NCBI GenBank assembly: GCA_028818855.1
Contig: JAPPMY010000225.1
Span: forward strand, 1 to 32,389
Length of the DNA: 32,389 nt
Reading direction: 5' to 3'
Origin: Rhodospirillales bacterium
GTDB lineage: Bacteria; Pseudomonadota; Alphaproteobacteria; UBA828
Below, piece after piece: positions 1-7,493 of this stretch. Numbering within the stretch: the stretch's first letter is position 1; each line of letters starts with the position of its first letter. The notes beneath the pieces were generated by a model. The model worked only from the letters and a program-made list of their open reading frames with translations. It searched no databases and was not told the origin of the DNA. A program made the translations under genes and the position numbers.

Positions 1-2
1 AC

Positions 3-74
3 GAGATCGGCGCCGGCACCAGCGAGATCCGCCGCATGCTCATCGGCCGCGAGCTGTTCGAGGAGACGGCGTAG
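3..74 (+). CDS. Acyl-CoA dehydrogenase, C-terminal end (partial)
   Basis: Only the last 23 codons and the TAG stop are in the window. They read as the typical acyl-CoA dehydrogenase tail, with GAGTSEIRRMLIGREL followed by FEETA. In this flavoprotein family the terminal helix lies next to the FAD/active-site region, and the enzymes carry out alpha,beta-dehydrogenation of acyl-CoA thioesters in fatty-acid or branched-chain amino-acid catabolism. Substrate class cannot be told from this fragment. The gene belongs to the chromosomal flank, not to the mobile region. Confidence 0.85.
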   Translation, partial: EIGAGTSEIRRMLIGRELFEETA

Positions 75-98
75 CGGGGTCTTATTGTTTTCCCTCAA

Positions 99-119
99 CG
101 GCGGGCGCTCGCTCCGCCG
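99..119. terminator. GC-rich hairpin after the acyl-CoA dehydrogenase stop
   Basis: A 6-bp perfect stem (CGGCGG / CCGCCG) with a further GCG/CGC pairing inside lies 25 bases after the TAG at 74. There is no T-run after the stem on either strand, so it is not a canonical intrinsic terminator. Position alone suggests a transcript-end structure. Confidence 0.3.
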
Positions 120-152
120 CGAATGTTCGGTAAGTTACTGAGTTCACGAAAC

Positions 153-198
153 AAATGAGGCATTATGTGGTGTGCACCCCACAGTTTGTCCCTCATTT
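153..198. repeat. Nested inverted repeat, possible hairpin or operator
   Basis: AAATGAGG (153-160) is matched by CCTCATTT (191-198), and inside it GTGG (167-170) faces CCAC (179-182). The arms are AT-richer than the surroundings. It lies in the non-coding stretch 75-258 between the acyl-CoA dehydrogenase stop and the IS, in which I see no gene. It could be a cruciform, a regulator site or the end of an old mobile element. No function is assigned. Confidence 0.4.
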
Positions 199-258
199 CG
201 GACCGCATGCTGCGGTCGCGTCACCGGATACAGCGCACGTCTTCGCCCCTCCGATCGA

Positions 259-266
259 GGTCCGTG
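259..266. repeat. IS target-site duplication, left copy
   Basis: GGTCCGTG here is repeated exactly at 1834-1841, directly outside the terminal inverted repeats of the IS. An 8-bp duplication fits the 7-9 bp range seen in several IS4-family subgroups. Its intact state suggests a fairly recent insertion with no later rearrangement. Confidence 0.8.
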
Positions 267-267
267 G

Positions 268-302
268 GTAAGCGTTCCGTCAAACTTTCAATTGCCCACA
301 TC
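268..302 (+). repeat. Left terminal inverted repeat of the IS4-family element
   Basis: The reverse complement matches 1799-1833 at 27 of 35 positions. The inner 18 bases (285-302 against 1799-1816) match at 16 of 18. The outermost bases are GTAA on the left and TTAC on the right. Confidence 0.8.
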
Positions 303-400
303 TTGAGCGCTTGTCATAGGGTTACCACCATGTGTTGCGTTCCTGGATTAGATCATGATTCCGTATCCGGCACCGATTCGGGAACGAAAAGGTGCGGGTC

Positions 401-1813
401 ATGGAGGAACGGTGGTTCGACGAGGAACTTTCGGGATGCCGTGTCGGCGACGGTCGGCTGGACCGTCGGCTCTATCAGCTGGTCGAGCGCATGGATGCAG
501 GGTTTGGAGAGACGATCCCTCTGGCTATCCAGGACTGGGCCAGCACGAAGGCGGCCTATCGCTTCTTCTCCAACGAGCGGGTGAGCGAAGAAGAGATTCT
601 TCGAGGCCACTTTGAAGCAACGCGGCTCCGGTTCGCGGCCACCGACGGCCCGATCCTCGTTCTTCATGACACGACGGAGTTTACTTGGAAGCGCAGTCGA
701 TCCGAAGCCCTGGGCTTCACCACGAAGGTGGGCGGCCGCAAGGACAAGGGTGGTCGCCCGCGCATGCACACGGTCTGCGGACTGTTGATGCATTCGAGCC
801 TGGCAACGACCACGGAAGGGTTACCGCTGGGGATGACCGCGGCCAAGTTCTGGTCCCGGAAGAAGTTCAAGGGCACGAACGCCCTCAAGAGGAAGATCAA
901 TCCAACGCGCGTGCCGATCGAGGGCAAGGAGAGCATGCGCTGGCTGGACAATCTGCGCCAATCTACCGAACTGTTGGGCGATCCGGCGCGCTGCGTTCAC
1001 GTTTGCGATCGCGAGGGCGACATCTGGGAGTTGTTCTGTCTGGCCGAGGAGTTGGACACCCACTTCCTGATCAGGCGTTGTTCCGACAGGTTCGCCGGCG
1101 ACGGCTCCCTCACGGTGGAATCGATCATGGCCGGGGAGAAGGTCCGCGGGCTGCACTCGGTCGCCGTTCGTGATGACAACGGCAAGCTCGGCTCCACGCA
1201 GGTCGAACTTTCCTATCGCCGCATGACCATCCTGCCGCCTATCGCCAAACGGAAGTGCTATCCGTCGCTCACGCTTGCGGTGTTGCACGCCCGAGAGCCG
1301 GAAGAACCGGTCGGGCGCCCGCGGATCAACTGGAAGTTGATCACCGACCTGCCGGTCGAAAGCCACGCTGACGCCGTGGGGAAACTTCACTGGTACGCCA
1401 TGCGCTGGAAGATCGAGGTTTTCCACAAAATCTTGAAATCGGGCTGCCGGGCCGAGCAGGCACGGCTGCGAACCGCCGAACGGCTGGTCCGGTTGCTCGC
1501 GGTGTTCTGCATCCTGAGCTGGCGCGTGTTCTGGTTGACGATGCTCAACCGCGCCAAGCCGGACCTCGAACCGGCCCTGGTGCTGACCGGGTTGGAGACA
1601 AAAATCCTCGATCGGCTGATTCCCGATCCCACCACCGATCCTCCTGCCCGCAGGGCGATCTCGCTCTACCTCATCAAGATCGCCAGGCTCGGCGGCTATC
1701 TCGCCCGCACGAAGGATCCGCCGCCGGGCAACATCGTCATGTGGCGCGGCCTCTCTCGATTGAACGGCATCGCCCTCGGTGCGACCCTGCAAATCGACGA
1801 TGTGGGTAACTGA
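401..1813 (+). CDS. IS4-family transposase (DDE/YREK type)
   Basis: The gene encodes a 470-residue cut-and-paste transposase, a normal length for Tn5-like IS4 members. The N-terminus (about residues 1-60, with RRLYQLVERM and the DWASTKAAYRFFSN block) matches the Tn5-type DNA-binding domain. The catalytic triad is visible: D90 in LVLHDTT, D203 in HVCDREGD and E339 in the YREK signature (YAMRWKIEVFHKILK: Y-x2-R-x3-E-x6-K). ATG 401 is preferred because AAGGTG sits 7-12 bases upstream; a GTG at 392 would add three residues. No frameshift or internal stop is seen, so the enzyme is probably active. The stop codon lies inside the right inverted repeat. Confidence 0.93.
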   Translation: MEERWFDEELSGCRVGDGRLDRRLYQLVERMDAGFGETIPLAIQDWASTKAAYRFFSNERVSEEEILRGHFEATRLRFAATDGPILVLHDTTEFTWKRSRSEALGFTTKVGGRKDKGGRPRMHTVCGLLMHSSLATTTEGLPLGMTAAKFWSRKKFKGTNALKRKINPTRVPIEGKESMRWLDNLRQSTELLGDPARCVHVCDREGDIWELFCLAEELDTHFLIRRCSDRFAGDGSLTVESIMAGEKVRGLHSVAVRDDNGKLGSTQVELSYRRMTILPPIAKRKCYPSLTLAVLHAREPEEPVGRPRINWKLITDLPVESHADAVGKLHWYAMRWKIEVFHKILKSGCRAEQARLRTAERLVRLLAVFCILSWRVFWLTMLNRAKPDLEPALVLTGLETKILDRLIPDPTTDPPARRAISLYLIKIARLGGYLARTKDPPPGNIVMWRGLSRLNGIALGATLQIDDVGN

Positions 1814-1833
1814 AAGCCGGATGGAACGGTTAC
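1799..1833 (-). repeat. Right terminal inverted repeat of the IS4-family element
   Basis: This is the partner of 268-302. It overlaps the last five codons and stop of the transposase, leaving only 20 bases between the TGA and the element end. Confidence 0.8.
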
Positions 1834-1841
1834 GGTCCGTG
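1834..1841. repeat. IS target-site duplication, right copy
   Basis: GGTCCGTG is identical to 259-266 and starts at the base after the right inverted repeat. The DNA from 1842 to 1936 holds no gene that I can see. Confidence 0.8.
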
Positions 1842-1936
1842 TCCATGCCACCGTCCGGAGCAGCCCGCAGCAGAGCCCGCCAAGCGAGGGCACTCCAACC
1901 GCGGAATCATCTCTATGAACAACCAAGTGTAGTTAC

Positions 1937-2953
1937 TCAAATACAATGTTTGTTGAACACCGAATCCAGACTGTTACATCTTAATTCGGAAAATCTGTTA
2001 TTCCGAGCTCGGTCGCTTTCCAATATAGATTCCTCGTCCCGGGCTGAGCACTCGTTTTCAGCCTCTCTCTTTATTTGGTCGCACGTCATGTGGCAGTCAT
2101 ACCAATCGTCTTCATTCCCGCTCACAATAAAGTCAATGCCAAGATGACACTTGCGGATATGTACTCTTTTTTCTTCTTCTGTATTTTCTTGCATATTGGC
2201 CGTGCCGACTGGTGGCTGTCCGGCCGTTTTGTCCATCCCCATGTCCCGCGTCTCGCCGGTTTCGGAGCCGACAGCCGCGAGCGCTTCGGCTTCAGGCATA
2301 GTGAGGTAGCCTGTCGCGTGGAGTCCCTTGCTGTCCTGCCAGTCCCAAATTGCCGCCCGCGTCCTAGGACCGAACACCCCGTCGGCGGGGCCGGCGTCGA
2401 ATCCCAAAGACCCGAGGCCCTTTTGGACGTTGATGCGCTGCTCGCGGGTCAGTGTTTCCTTCCGCGCTTCCGTGGCGTGCGTTTGCGGTTCAGCGTCCTG
2501 CCCGCCGGCTTGCATTTCAGACGCTGGTAGAACACGCTCGCTGCCAGACCACGTGCCAGCTTGCCCTCCAGAGTGGGCACACTGGGAGCCTACCACGGCG
2601 CACCCTACCCCTCCCGCGGCCTCGCAACTTTGCAGAGCTCGTGTTTCCGCCTGCTCCTGCGACATAGCACTCTTCCCCTGCGGTCCGCCGTACTGATCGA
2701 CTGCAAGAGCGCCACAACCATTCTGAAACCAAGCCAGTTCCTCGCAGTTCGTGCCGCCGCCGGCACGACAGGCGTTCAATGCGGCGTCGACAGCTTCGCC
2801 TTTTGCGCTGTAATTCCATGCGAAACCGTAGGCAACGGATTCACCGTAGGCGGTTTGACCAAACGCTATAGCGCCATGTGCATCCTGTGCCGGAGCTGGC
2901 AGAGGTGCTACGGCAAGCGCGCACGCAATGAGTGAGCAAACAATCGTTTTCAT
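1937..2953 (-). CDS. Secreted DUF4189 and peptidoglycan-binding domain protein
   Basis: This 338-residue protein starts with a clear signal peptide (about residues 1-22, cleavage near APAQ-DAHG). Next comes a DUF4189 domain (about 25-130: GAIAFGQTAYGESVAYGFAW, then repeated small/Cys segments). A peptidoglycan_binding_1 domain follows (about 170-230, with the LGFDAGPADGVFGPRTRAAI core). The C-terminal ~70 residues are charged and cysteine-rich (CHLGID, CHMTC, CSAR, CNSL, HCI), suggesting disulfide bonds in the periplasm. The likely role is binding cell wall from the periplasmic side; no catalytic residues are recognised. ATG 2953 is chosen because it begins the signal peptide and has an AAGGTG-like ribosome site; the frame stays open further upstream. 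The gene stands alone and its 3' end is notably less GC-rich. Confidence 0.8.
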   Translation of the reverse strand: MKTIVCSLIACALAVAPLPAPAQDAHGAIAFGQTAYGESVAYGFAWNYSAKGEAVDAALNACRAGGGTNCEELAWFQNGCGALAVDQYGGPQGKSAMSQEQAETRALQSCEAAGGVGCAVVGSQCAHSGGQAGTWSGSERVLPASEMQAGGQDAEPQTHATEARKETLTREQRINVQKGLGSLGFDAGPADGVFGPRTRAAIWDWQDSKGLHATGYLTMPEAEALAAVGSETGETRDMGMDKTAGQPPVGTANMQENTEEEKRVHIRKCHLGIDFIVSGNEDDWYDCHMTCDQIKREAENECSARDEESILESDRARNNRFSELRCNSLDSVFNKHCI

Positions 2954-3251
2954 AGGTTCACCTTGCCGAATGTCTGCCGTCGCTCGTGCTCCTCTGCTCC
3001 TTATTCTCCAAATTATCGTAACAGTCAAGCCGGGACCAGCGACACGCTACGCCCGCCGCGAGACGCCGCTGCGCCAAGCCGAAATGGAGGTTGCATCAGC
3101 GCCCAGCCCTCCAAGGCGATTATCAAAATCGCCGCAATTGCCTAGCACCGAGGTCGGCACCAATTTCAGCAGTCTTGTGTCGTTCTGAATAGCTCAGAGT
3201 TTTGCAAGAGGCCCTTAAGAGTTCATCTTCTGTGTCTGAACGTCCTTTCCG
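2954..3251. other. Intergenic region upstream of the DUF4189 gene
   Basis: No gene is supported in these ~300 bases. The right half is AT-richer and carries an IS-end-like motif at 3197-3214. Short plus-strand ORFs here show no recognisable protein pattern and are treated as chance. Confidence 0.5.
3197..3214. repeat. Possible orphan IS terminus (IS5/IS903-like 18-mer)
   Basis: Read on the minus strand the 18 bases are GGGCCTCTTGCAAAACTC. This resembles the GG-start, TTG-centred 18-bp ends of the IS903 group of the IS5 family. No partner end and no transposase are seen nearby, so at most it is a relic or solo end. The match is from memory of the consensus and is weak. Confidence 0.25.
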
Positions 3252-3599
3252 TCAGTTCACCCCAATTATGTAAAGAATATCAACGTATGGAGGCAACGTA
3301 TCCACCGTTAGAGTTTGCAAGTTCGTATAGAAGGAGAGATCAGGGCTATTGTCATGAGACTTCAGTGGAAACTCGTTGGTGCCCTCATCACCTAACCCAT
3401 CGTTCCAATCATCAACGCGAACTCTTCTACCCTGATCGTTGTACGAAAACCAGCGATGGTTGTTGACTCTGGCCCACTCGTGAGTGTGCTCAATGGTTAC
3501 GGACTCGTCGCCTCCAATGGTCAAGCCATTGCTTCCAAGTGGATTCTCGGATCCTCCGATGAACTTTCGGCGCAAATCTGGTACTTGGGTGCCGTCCAC
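3252..3599 (-). pseudogene. Phage-tail-collar-like protein, C-terminal fragment
   Basis: The 115 residues read like the C-terminal end of tail-fibre/collar (microcystin-dependent-protein-like) proteins. A DGTQVPDLRRKFIGGSE segment near the start matches the usual 'DGT-x-PDLR-x-RF' strand, and the end LPPYVDILYIIGV matches the family's terminal motif. Such proteins normally have 100 or more residues upstream of the DGT motif. Here the frame is closed by a stop eight codons before the GTG (at 3621-3623), so only the tail piece remains. No tail gene cluster is nearby, which supports a relic of prophage or tailocin DNA. Confidence 0.6.
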
Positions 3600-3800
3600 G
3601 TTCGGATCGTGCCTATCCGGTTAGCGCAGACATCCGCTGCGCGGCGAACACGCCCTGCGAAGCAACTCACCGGTCGGATCCGAGTCCATGTTTCACGATT
3701 AGCGCTTTCGTCCCGGCTCCGCGATCCAGCAACCGGCGGTTATCCGCATTGTGATAGTCCTGCTTCACTCACTAGGTTATGCTGAGGGAGTCCCACGCTC

Positions 3801-4733
3801 TTATTCCTTGCGCGTACCCATATCGCGCACTGAAGGCGCTGCGAAACAGGAGTCGATTTCATCCCGTAGCCAGGCGCGGAAGGCGACGACACCAGACTGA
3901 CCGAGCCGGGACTTGGGCACCTGCATCCAGTATCCACAGCCGTTGTGCATGCTCTCCTCAATCGGACGCACCAGTCGACCCATGGCCAGGTCGTCATGGG
4001 CGACGGCAGTGTTGGTGAGCAAGAGCCCCTTTCCGTTACGTGCGGCCTGCAGGATAAGCGCCGTAGAGAGGTGAAGTCCCCTCGTGAAGTCGAAGGTGCG
4101 ATCCAGATTCACAGCCGCTGCAAAGCCCTCCCAACCCGGCCAGTCTGCAGTGTCCGGGATGCCTTTGCGGTGCAGAAGCGTGACTCCGGCAAGGCTGCCG
4201 TCTTGCTCGGCAATGCGCTCGCCGAGGGCCGGGCTGCACACCGGAAAAATCTCCTCGTCGGTGAGCTCCTCGACGACGAAGCCCTCGGCCGTCGTGGCGC
4301 GGCCGTAGTCGATGATAAGGTCCGCCGAAGACGAATACGTGTCAGCGCACGTCCACTTGTCCTCAATGCTCACTTCGGACTGTAGATCGAAGTGGCTAAT
4401 GCGCGGAATTAGCCAGGCCGATGCGAACATCGGTGGACAGAAGATGCTGAGCAGGTCGAATGAGCGCTGCCGCTTGCTCAAACTCTCAACAGCCTGGGCG
4501 ATCTGAGAAAATGCAGTCTGCAAGCCTTCATGAAGATCCTTACCGGCAGTGGTCGGACGCAGGCCACGACCGTCCCGGATAATCAGGGCGACGTCCAGTT
4601 CGACCTCGAGGTTCTTGATCTGGCGGCTTACGGCACTGGGTGTAACGCGAAGTTCACATGCCGCCGCAGCTATGGAGCCCTTGCGAACCGCGACTTCGAA
4701 TGCGCGTAGAGATTTGAGCTGCGTTCGCATCAT
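3801..4733 (-). CDS. LysR-family transcriptional regulator, GcvA-like
   Basis: The 310-residue protein has the normal LysR length and layout. An N-terminal winged helix-turn-helix spans about residues 5-65 (LKSLRAFEVAVRKGSIAAAA, then VTPSAVSRQIKNLE). A type-2 periplasmic-binding-like effector domain follows from about 90 to 300. The SAVSRQIKNLE recognition helix and the DFDLQ/DLIIDYG effector-domain pattern are like GcvA-type members, which often control amino-acid or beta-lactamase genes. No divergent target gene is obvious: the upstream neighbour is the small ORF at 4828-5061 on the same strand. ATG 4733 or the next ATG (4730) could be used. The effector is unknown. Confidence 0.88.
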   Translation of the reverse strand: MMRTQLKSLRAFEVAVRKGSIAAAACELRVTPSAVSRQIKNLEVELDVALIIRDGRGLRPTTAGKDLHEGLQTAFSQIAQAVESLSKRQRSFDLLSIFCPPMFASAWLIPRISHFDLQSEVSIEDKWTCADTYSSSADLIIDYGRATTAEGFVVEELTDEEIFPVCSPALGERIAEQDGSLAGVTLLHRKGIPDTADWPGWEGFAAAVNLDRTFDFTRGLHLSTALILQAARNGKGLLLTNTAVAHDDLAMGRLVRPIEESMHNGCGYWMQVPKSRLGQSGVVAFRAWLRDEIDSCFAAPSVRDMGTRKE

Positions 4734-4827
4734 CGATCACTCTCACCAAGTGGCGTAGACATCGACAGAATCGACTATTGCTCGCCACAGTTCAAGTTAG
4801 CGAACAGTGAAACAGTGATCACCGGGC

Positions 4828-5061
4828 TCACCGTGAGCGCTGCGTCGCCTTCGGCAGCAATGAAGCCTTCGCGCCATGACTGGCGAGCAGCTCCCTCGGA
4901 AACTCGCTGCGGTCCACCTTGTCGAGCGGGCGCGCGAGTGCGTCCTTCCGCGCCGGCTTGGGGCAGATGACGACGATAAGGCGCCGGCCCTTGTGCTGCC
5001 ATTCGCCGAATCGACCCGCCCGGCCCGGCTCCGCTCCCGCCTTGAGTGCCAAAGCGCGCAT
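4828..5061 (-). CDS. Small hypothetical protein next to the integrase
   Basis: This 77-residue basic protein is not recognised. It is supported by a good ribosome site (GAGGTGAG, about 6 bases before ATG 5061), high GC at third codon positions and a plausible folded core (GRRLIVVICPKP). It lies back to back with the integrase remnant, so it belongs to the edge of the mobile element. It could be a small ICE-encoded protein or the remains of a larger one. A longer overlapping frame (4775-5209) looks like noise. Confidence 0.45.
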   Translation of the reverse strand: MRALALKAGAEPGRAGRFGEWQHKGRRLIVVICPKPARKDALARPLDKVDRSEFPRELLASHGAKASLLPKATQRSR

Positions 5062-5199
5062 ACTTACTCACCTCGAAGCGCACCTGCGGTGCTATAGCAC
5101 TGACATAGCGTTTCTTCTTTCCTCTTGATTCGGCCAGGCGGCACGGAATCGCTCCCCGTTTCCGCCTCGACCGCAACTCGTAACGCAGGAGGAATTCGT

Positions 5200-5868
5200 A
5201 TGGCGACACTTCGACTCAACGAGCGCCGCGTCGAAGCGCTCAAACACCGCAAGTCCAGGTACGACATCCGCGACCGCGATCTCGAGGGCTTTGGCGTCAG
5301 GGTCATGCCCTCGGGCGCAAAGCGCTACTTCGTCCACACTCAACACCAGCGTCTACGAATCTGGAAGATCGTCGGTGACACAGGAGCTGTCGGCGCAGAC
5401 GGAGCTCGGAGCCACGCCAGGGCGCTAGTGTTCTCCATCGGGAAGGGATACGACCACGAGGCAGCGCTCACGCCCAACATCCTGTTCGAGACCATCGCCG
5501 ACGAAGTGTTCGGCCGATATGCTAGAAACTGGAAGCCCTCCACGCTCAACGTCAACCTGGGCTACTACCGCAAGCAGATCCTGCCCTGGTTCGGTGGACG
5601 TCCTATCTCCGATATCACGGGGCGCGACGTCCAGTGCTGGTTCGCCTCCCTCCACGACAGGCCGGTGACAGCAGACCGCTCCGCCCCCGTCCTCTCTGTC
5701 ATCATGCGCGAGGCCGAGGTCTACGGCTATCGGCCAGAGGGAAGCAATCCCTGTAAGGGCATCAAGCGATACCGGCACAAGGCCGGGAGCGCTTCCTGGC
5801 GGCCGACGACAACCGCCGGCTCGGCAACGCGCTGTATCGCCATGAGGCTGATCACCCGCAGGTCGGCA
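5200..5868 (+). pseudogene. Tyrosine integrase, N-terminal half, frameshifted
   Basis: The gene starts well: AGGAGG at 5187-5192, then ATG 5200. The first ~195 residues match a phage/ICE tyrosine integrase, with a DUF4102-like arm-binding start (LEGFGVRVMPSGAKRYFV) and a core-binding SAM-like domain (residues ~95-190, including YYRKQILPWFGGRPISDI). Near 5778-5781 the frame shifts: the expected continuation (GRERFLAADDNRRLGNALY, the start of the catalytic domain) is read from 5781 in another frame. After about 27 codons it runs into relaxase sequence. The catalytic R-HxxR-Y residues are absent, so the protein cannot recombine DNA. Left uncorrected, the frame ends at 5904 with non-homologous residues. 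Confidence 0.85.
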
Positions 5869-6356
5869 TCGCCGAGGTGGCTGCGGTCAGGGACGGGCGC
5901 GTGACCTTCCGCCTCGAGGACGGGCGCATGCTCGATCTCCGCCTCGGCGATCCCCAGCTCCGCCACGTCGACCGCGCATGGGCCTCCACCGTGCATGTGT
6001 TCCAGGGACGCACCGTCGATAACGTCATCGCGGCCATAGAGGCCAACCACGCGAATCTGACCACGCAGAAATCCTTCTACGTCGAGATCAGCCGCGACCG
6101 CGACCGCGCCGAGCTCGTCACCGACGACCGCGAGGCGCTCCGGGAGACCCTCGAAGCCGTCACCGGCGAGCGCATCGCCGCGCTGGAAGCTGTGGAGCCG
6201 GAGAAGGGCAAGGGCCGGGAGGCCGGACCGGATGCGGATCGGAGCATCCGGCCAAGGGATGACCGATCGCAGGCGCGGCAGCGGGAACGGGCATCGGGTG
6301 ACGGGATGGAAAAGGCCCGCGCACCCAAAAGCGCCGATCGCGACCTCGGGCTGTAG
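5869..6356 (+). pseudogene. TraA/TrwC-type relaxase-helicase, C-terminal remnant
   Basis: About 160 residues match the C-terminal end of a conjugative relaxase fused to a RecD-like SF1B helicase. They include RDGRVTFRLEDGR, then the motif-V/VI segment WASTVHVFQGRTVDNVIAA, LTTQKSFYVEISRDRDRAEL and a charged tail. The relaxase catalytic domain and the Walker A/B part of the helicase (typically 700 or more residues) are missing. The open frame continues without a stop from the shifted integrase frame (5781), so the two genes are joined at about 5860-5876 by a deletion. A GTG at 5877 could start a short protein but no ribosome site supports it. Confidence 0.85.
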
Positions 6357-6391
6357 CGGCGCACGCCCGCCGCCCCACTGCAAGTCGCGGG

Positions 6392-6781
6392 CTACCCGGA
6401 CCCGGATGGACGGATGTCGAGCCGAACGGTCCTGTCGGCCGCGAGCGCGATCTCCACGACATGGCCGGTGAGATCGGTATCCGCGATGCGGTCGAGGGCG
6501 TGTGCGAACAGCGCCTGCTGAACGTCGAGGCTCATCAGGCCGTGCGCCACGGTCATGCAGACCAGGCCCGGGTGCGCGGTCTCGCGTTCCACCAGCGGCG
6601 TGAAGTCCGCCGTATCCTGGGTCACCACGACGTATCCGTCGGCGACCGCGCGTCGGACGATCGACCAGTCCGGGCGGGACCTTAGCCCGATCCAGGTCGC
6701 ATGCGTCGATTCCGGAAACCCGCGCTCGCGGGCGATCCCCGCCAGCGTGGGGCTCAGGCATTCGTCGATCAGGAACTTCAA
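6392..6781 (-). CDS. DUF5615 PIN-like toxin
   Basis: This 129-residue protein starts KFLIDECLSPTLA and has VVVTQDTADF near residue 57, the conserved acidic motifs of DUF5615/PIN-like proteins. Families of this kind are predicted nucleases paired with DUF433 antitoxins. The start is a TTG at 6781 whose TTGA overlaps the stop of the upstream DUF433 gene by four bases. This implies translational coupling and is preferred because homology begins at the next residue. Longer upstream reading in this frame is shadow of the antitoxin gene. Toxicity is inferred from family and pairing. Confidence 0.8.
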   Translation of the reverse strand: MKFLIDECLSPTLAGIARERGFPESTHATWIGLRSRPDWSIVRRAVADGYVVVTQDTADFTPLVERETAHPGLVCMTVAHGLMSLDVQQALFAHALDRIADTDLTGHVVEIALAADRTVRLDIRPSGSG

Positions 6782-7398
6782 CGGGTGGAAAGCAACGCGT
6801 CGAGGGTGGTCTCGCTCGATGCGATCGGGCTCCGGCCGCGCCAGAACGGCTCGCCGCGGGGACGGCCGCGCCGGGGATAGGCCTCGGCATAGAAGGCGAC
6901 CAGCTCGATCTGTGCTTCCGACAGTTGCGGAAAAGCTTCGAGGATCGCCCCGACGCCGTCTCCGTTGGCAAGCATGTCCGCGAGATCGTGGACCGGAATG
7001 CGGGTCCCCTTGATGCACGGCGTTCCCGACAGCACCGCATCGTCGCAGGCGACCGCGTTCCTTGCTCTGGCGAGCCTGGAAAGACCCTTGCGGACCTCGC
7101 CCTTCATCGCGCGCAATTCAACCGAAACGTCGCGCTCGCGGGCCACCCTCGCGTGCGGGTGGTCGAGAAGATACCGCACGAGCCGCCGGCGTCCGTCGAG
7201 GGTCAGCAGATCGGTAGTCTCGTGGGCGAGCTTGAGCGCCAGCAGGCCGTCGCGATGAACGGTACGGGAGCGCCCGCCGCTCGCCATGCCGTTCAGCAGG
7301 TCCGTGTCGATGATGCGGTGCACTTGCTTCAGCGGCACCCCGGTCACGCAGGCCGCCTCGTTGGCCGACAGGGCCGTGCCCGCGAAGTTTGCACTCAT
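6778..7398 (-). CDS. DUF433-family antitoxin
   Basis: This 206-residue protein has two parts. An N-terminal helix-turn-helix-like region (about residues 10-60: LSANEAACVTGVPLKQVHRI) could bind DNA. A C-terminal DUF433 domain (about 125-185) carries the hallmark PCIKGTRIPVHDLADML and a following three-helix region. DUF433 proteins typically pair with DUF5615 PIN-like toxins, and exactly that gene follows with a four-base overlap. By analogy with other type II modules it probably represses its own promoter. ATG 7398 follows a GGGGGAAAG ribosome site. The tail after the DUF433 core (RRGRPRGEPFWRGRSP...) is basic and longer than usual. Confidence 0.8.
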   Translation of the reverse strand: MSANFAGTALSANEAACVTGVPLKQVHRIIDTDLLNGMASGGRSRTVHRDGLLALKLAHETTDLLTLDGRRRLVRYLLDHPHARVARERDVSVELRAMKGEVRKGLSRLARARNAVACDDAVLSGTPCIKGTRIPVHDLADMLANGDGVGAILEAFPQLSEAQIELVAFYAEAYPRRGRPRGEPFWRGRSPIASSETTLDALLSTR

Positions 7399-7493
7399 TT
7401 TCTTTCCCCCGTTGCGGAAGGAATATAAGGGCGCATGGACGGCATTGCCAGCATGAGGTCGCGTATGGTGTGCATAGGTTCCCGCACGGCAAG

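Larger units (their letters stand above)
267..1833 (+). mobile_element. Complete IS4-family insertion sequence (~1.57 kb)
   Basis: The element is bounded by imperfect inverted repeats (268-302 and 1799-1833; 27 of 35 positions pair) and by a direct 8-bp duplication (259-266 and 1834-1841). It holds one full-length transposase gene whose last codons and stop lie inside the right inverted repeat. Length, single ORF, YREK signature and duplication size fit the IS50/ISPepr1-like part of the IS4 family; the subgroup is an inference. It appears to have inserted in intergenic DNA, since no ORF is restored by removing it. Confidence 0.88.

Noticed and set aside
285..302. Taking the 16/18 inverted repeat (285-302 against 1799-1816) as the true IS ends
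   Set aside because: The pairing continues outward to 268 and 1833, and the exact 8-bp direct repeat lies outside those outer ends, not next to the inner ones.
4734..5200. A tRNA or attachment site next to the integrase
   Set aside because: No tRNA-like cloverleaf and no direct repeat pair that could be attL/attR was recognised in this interval or elsewhere in the window.
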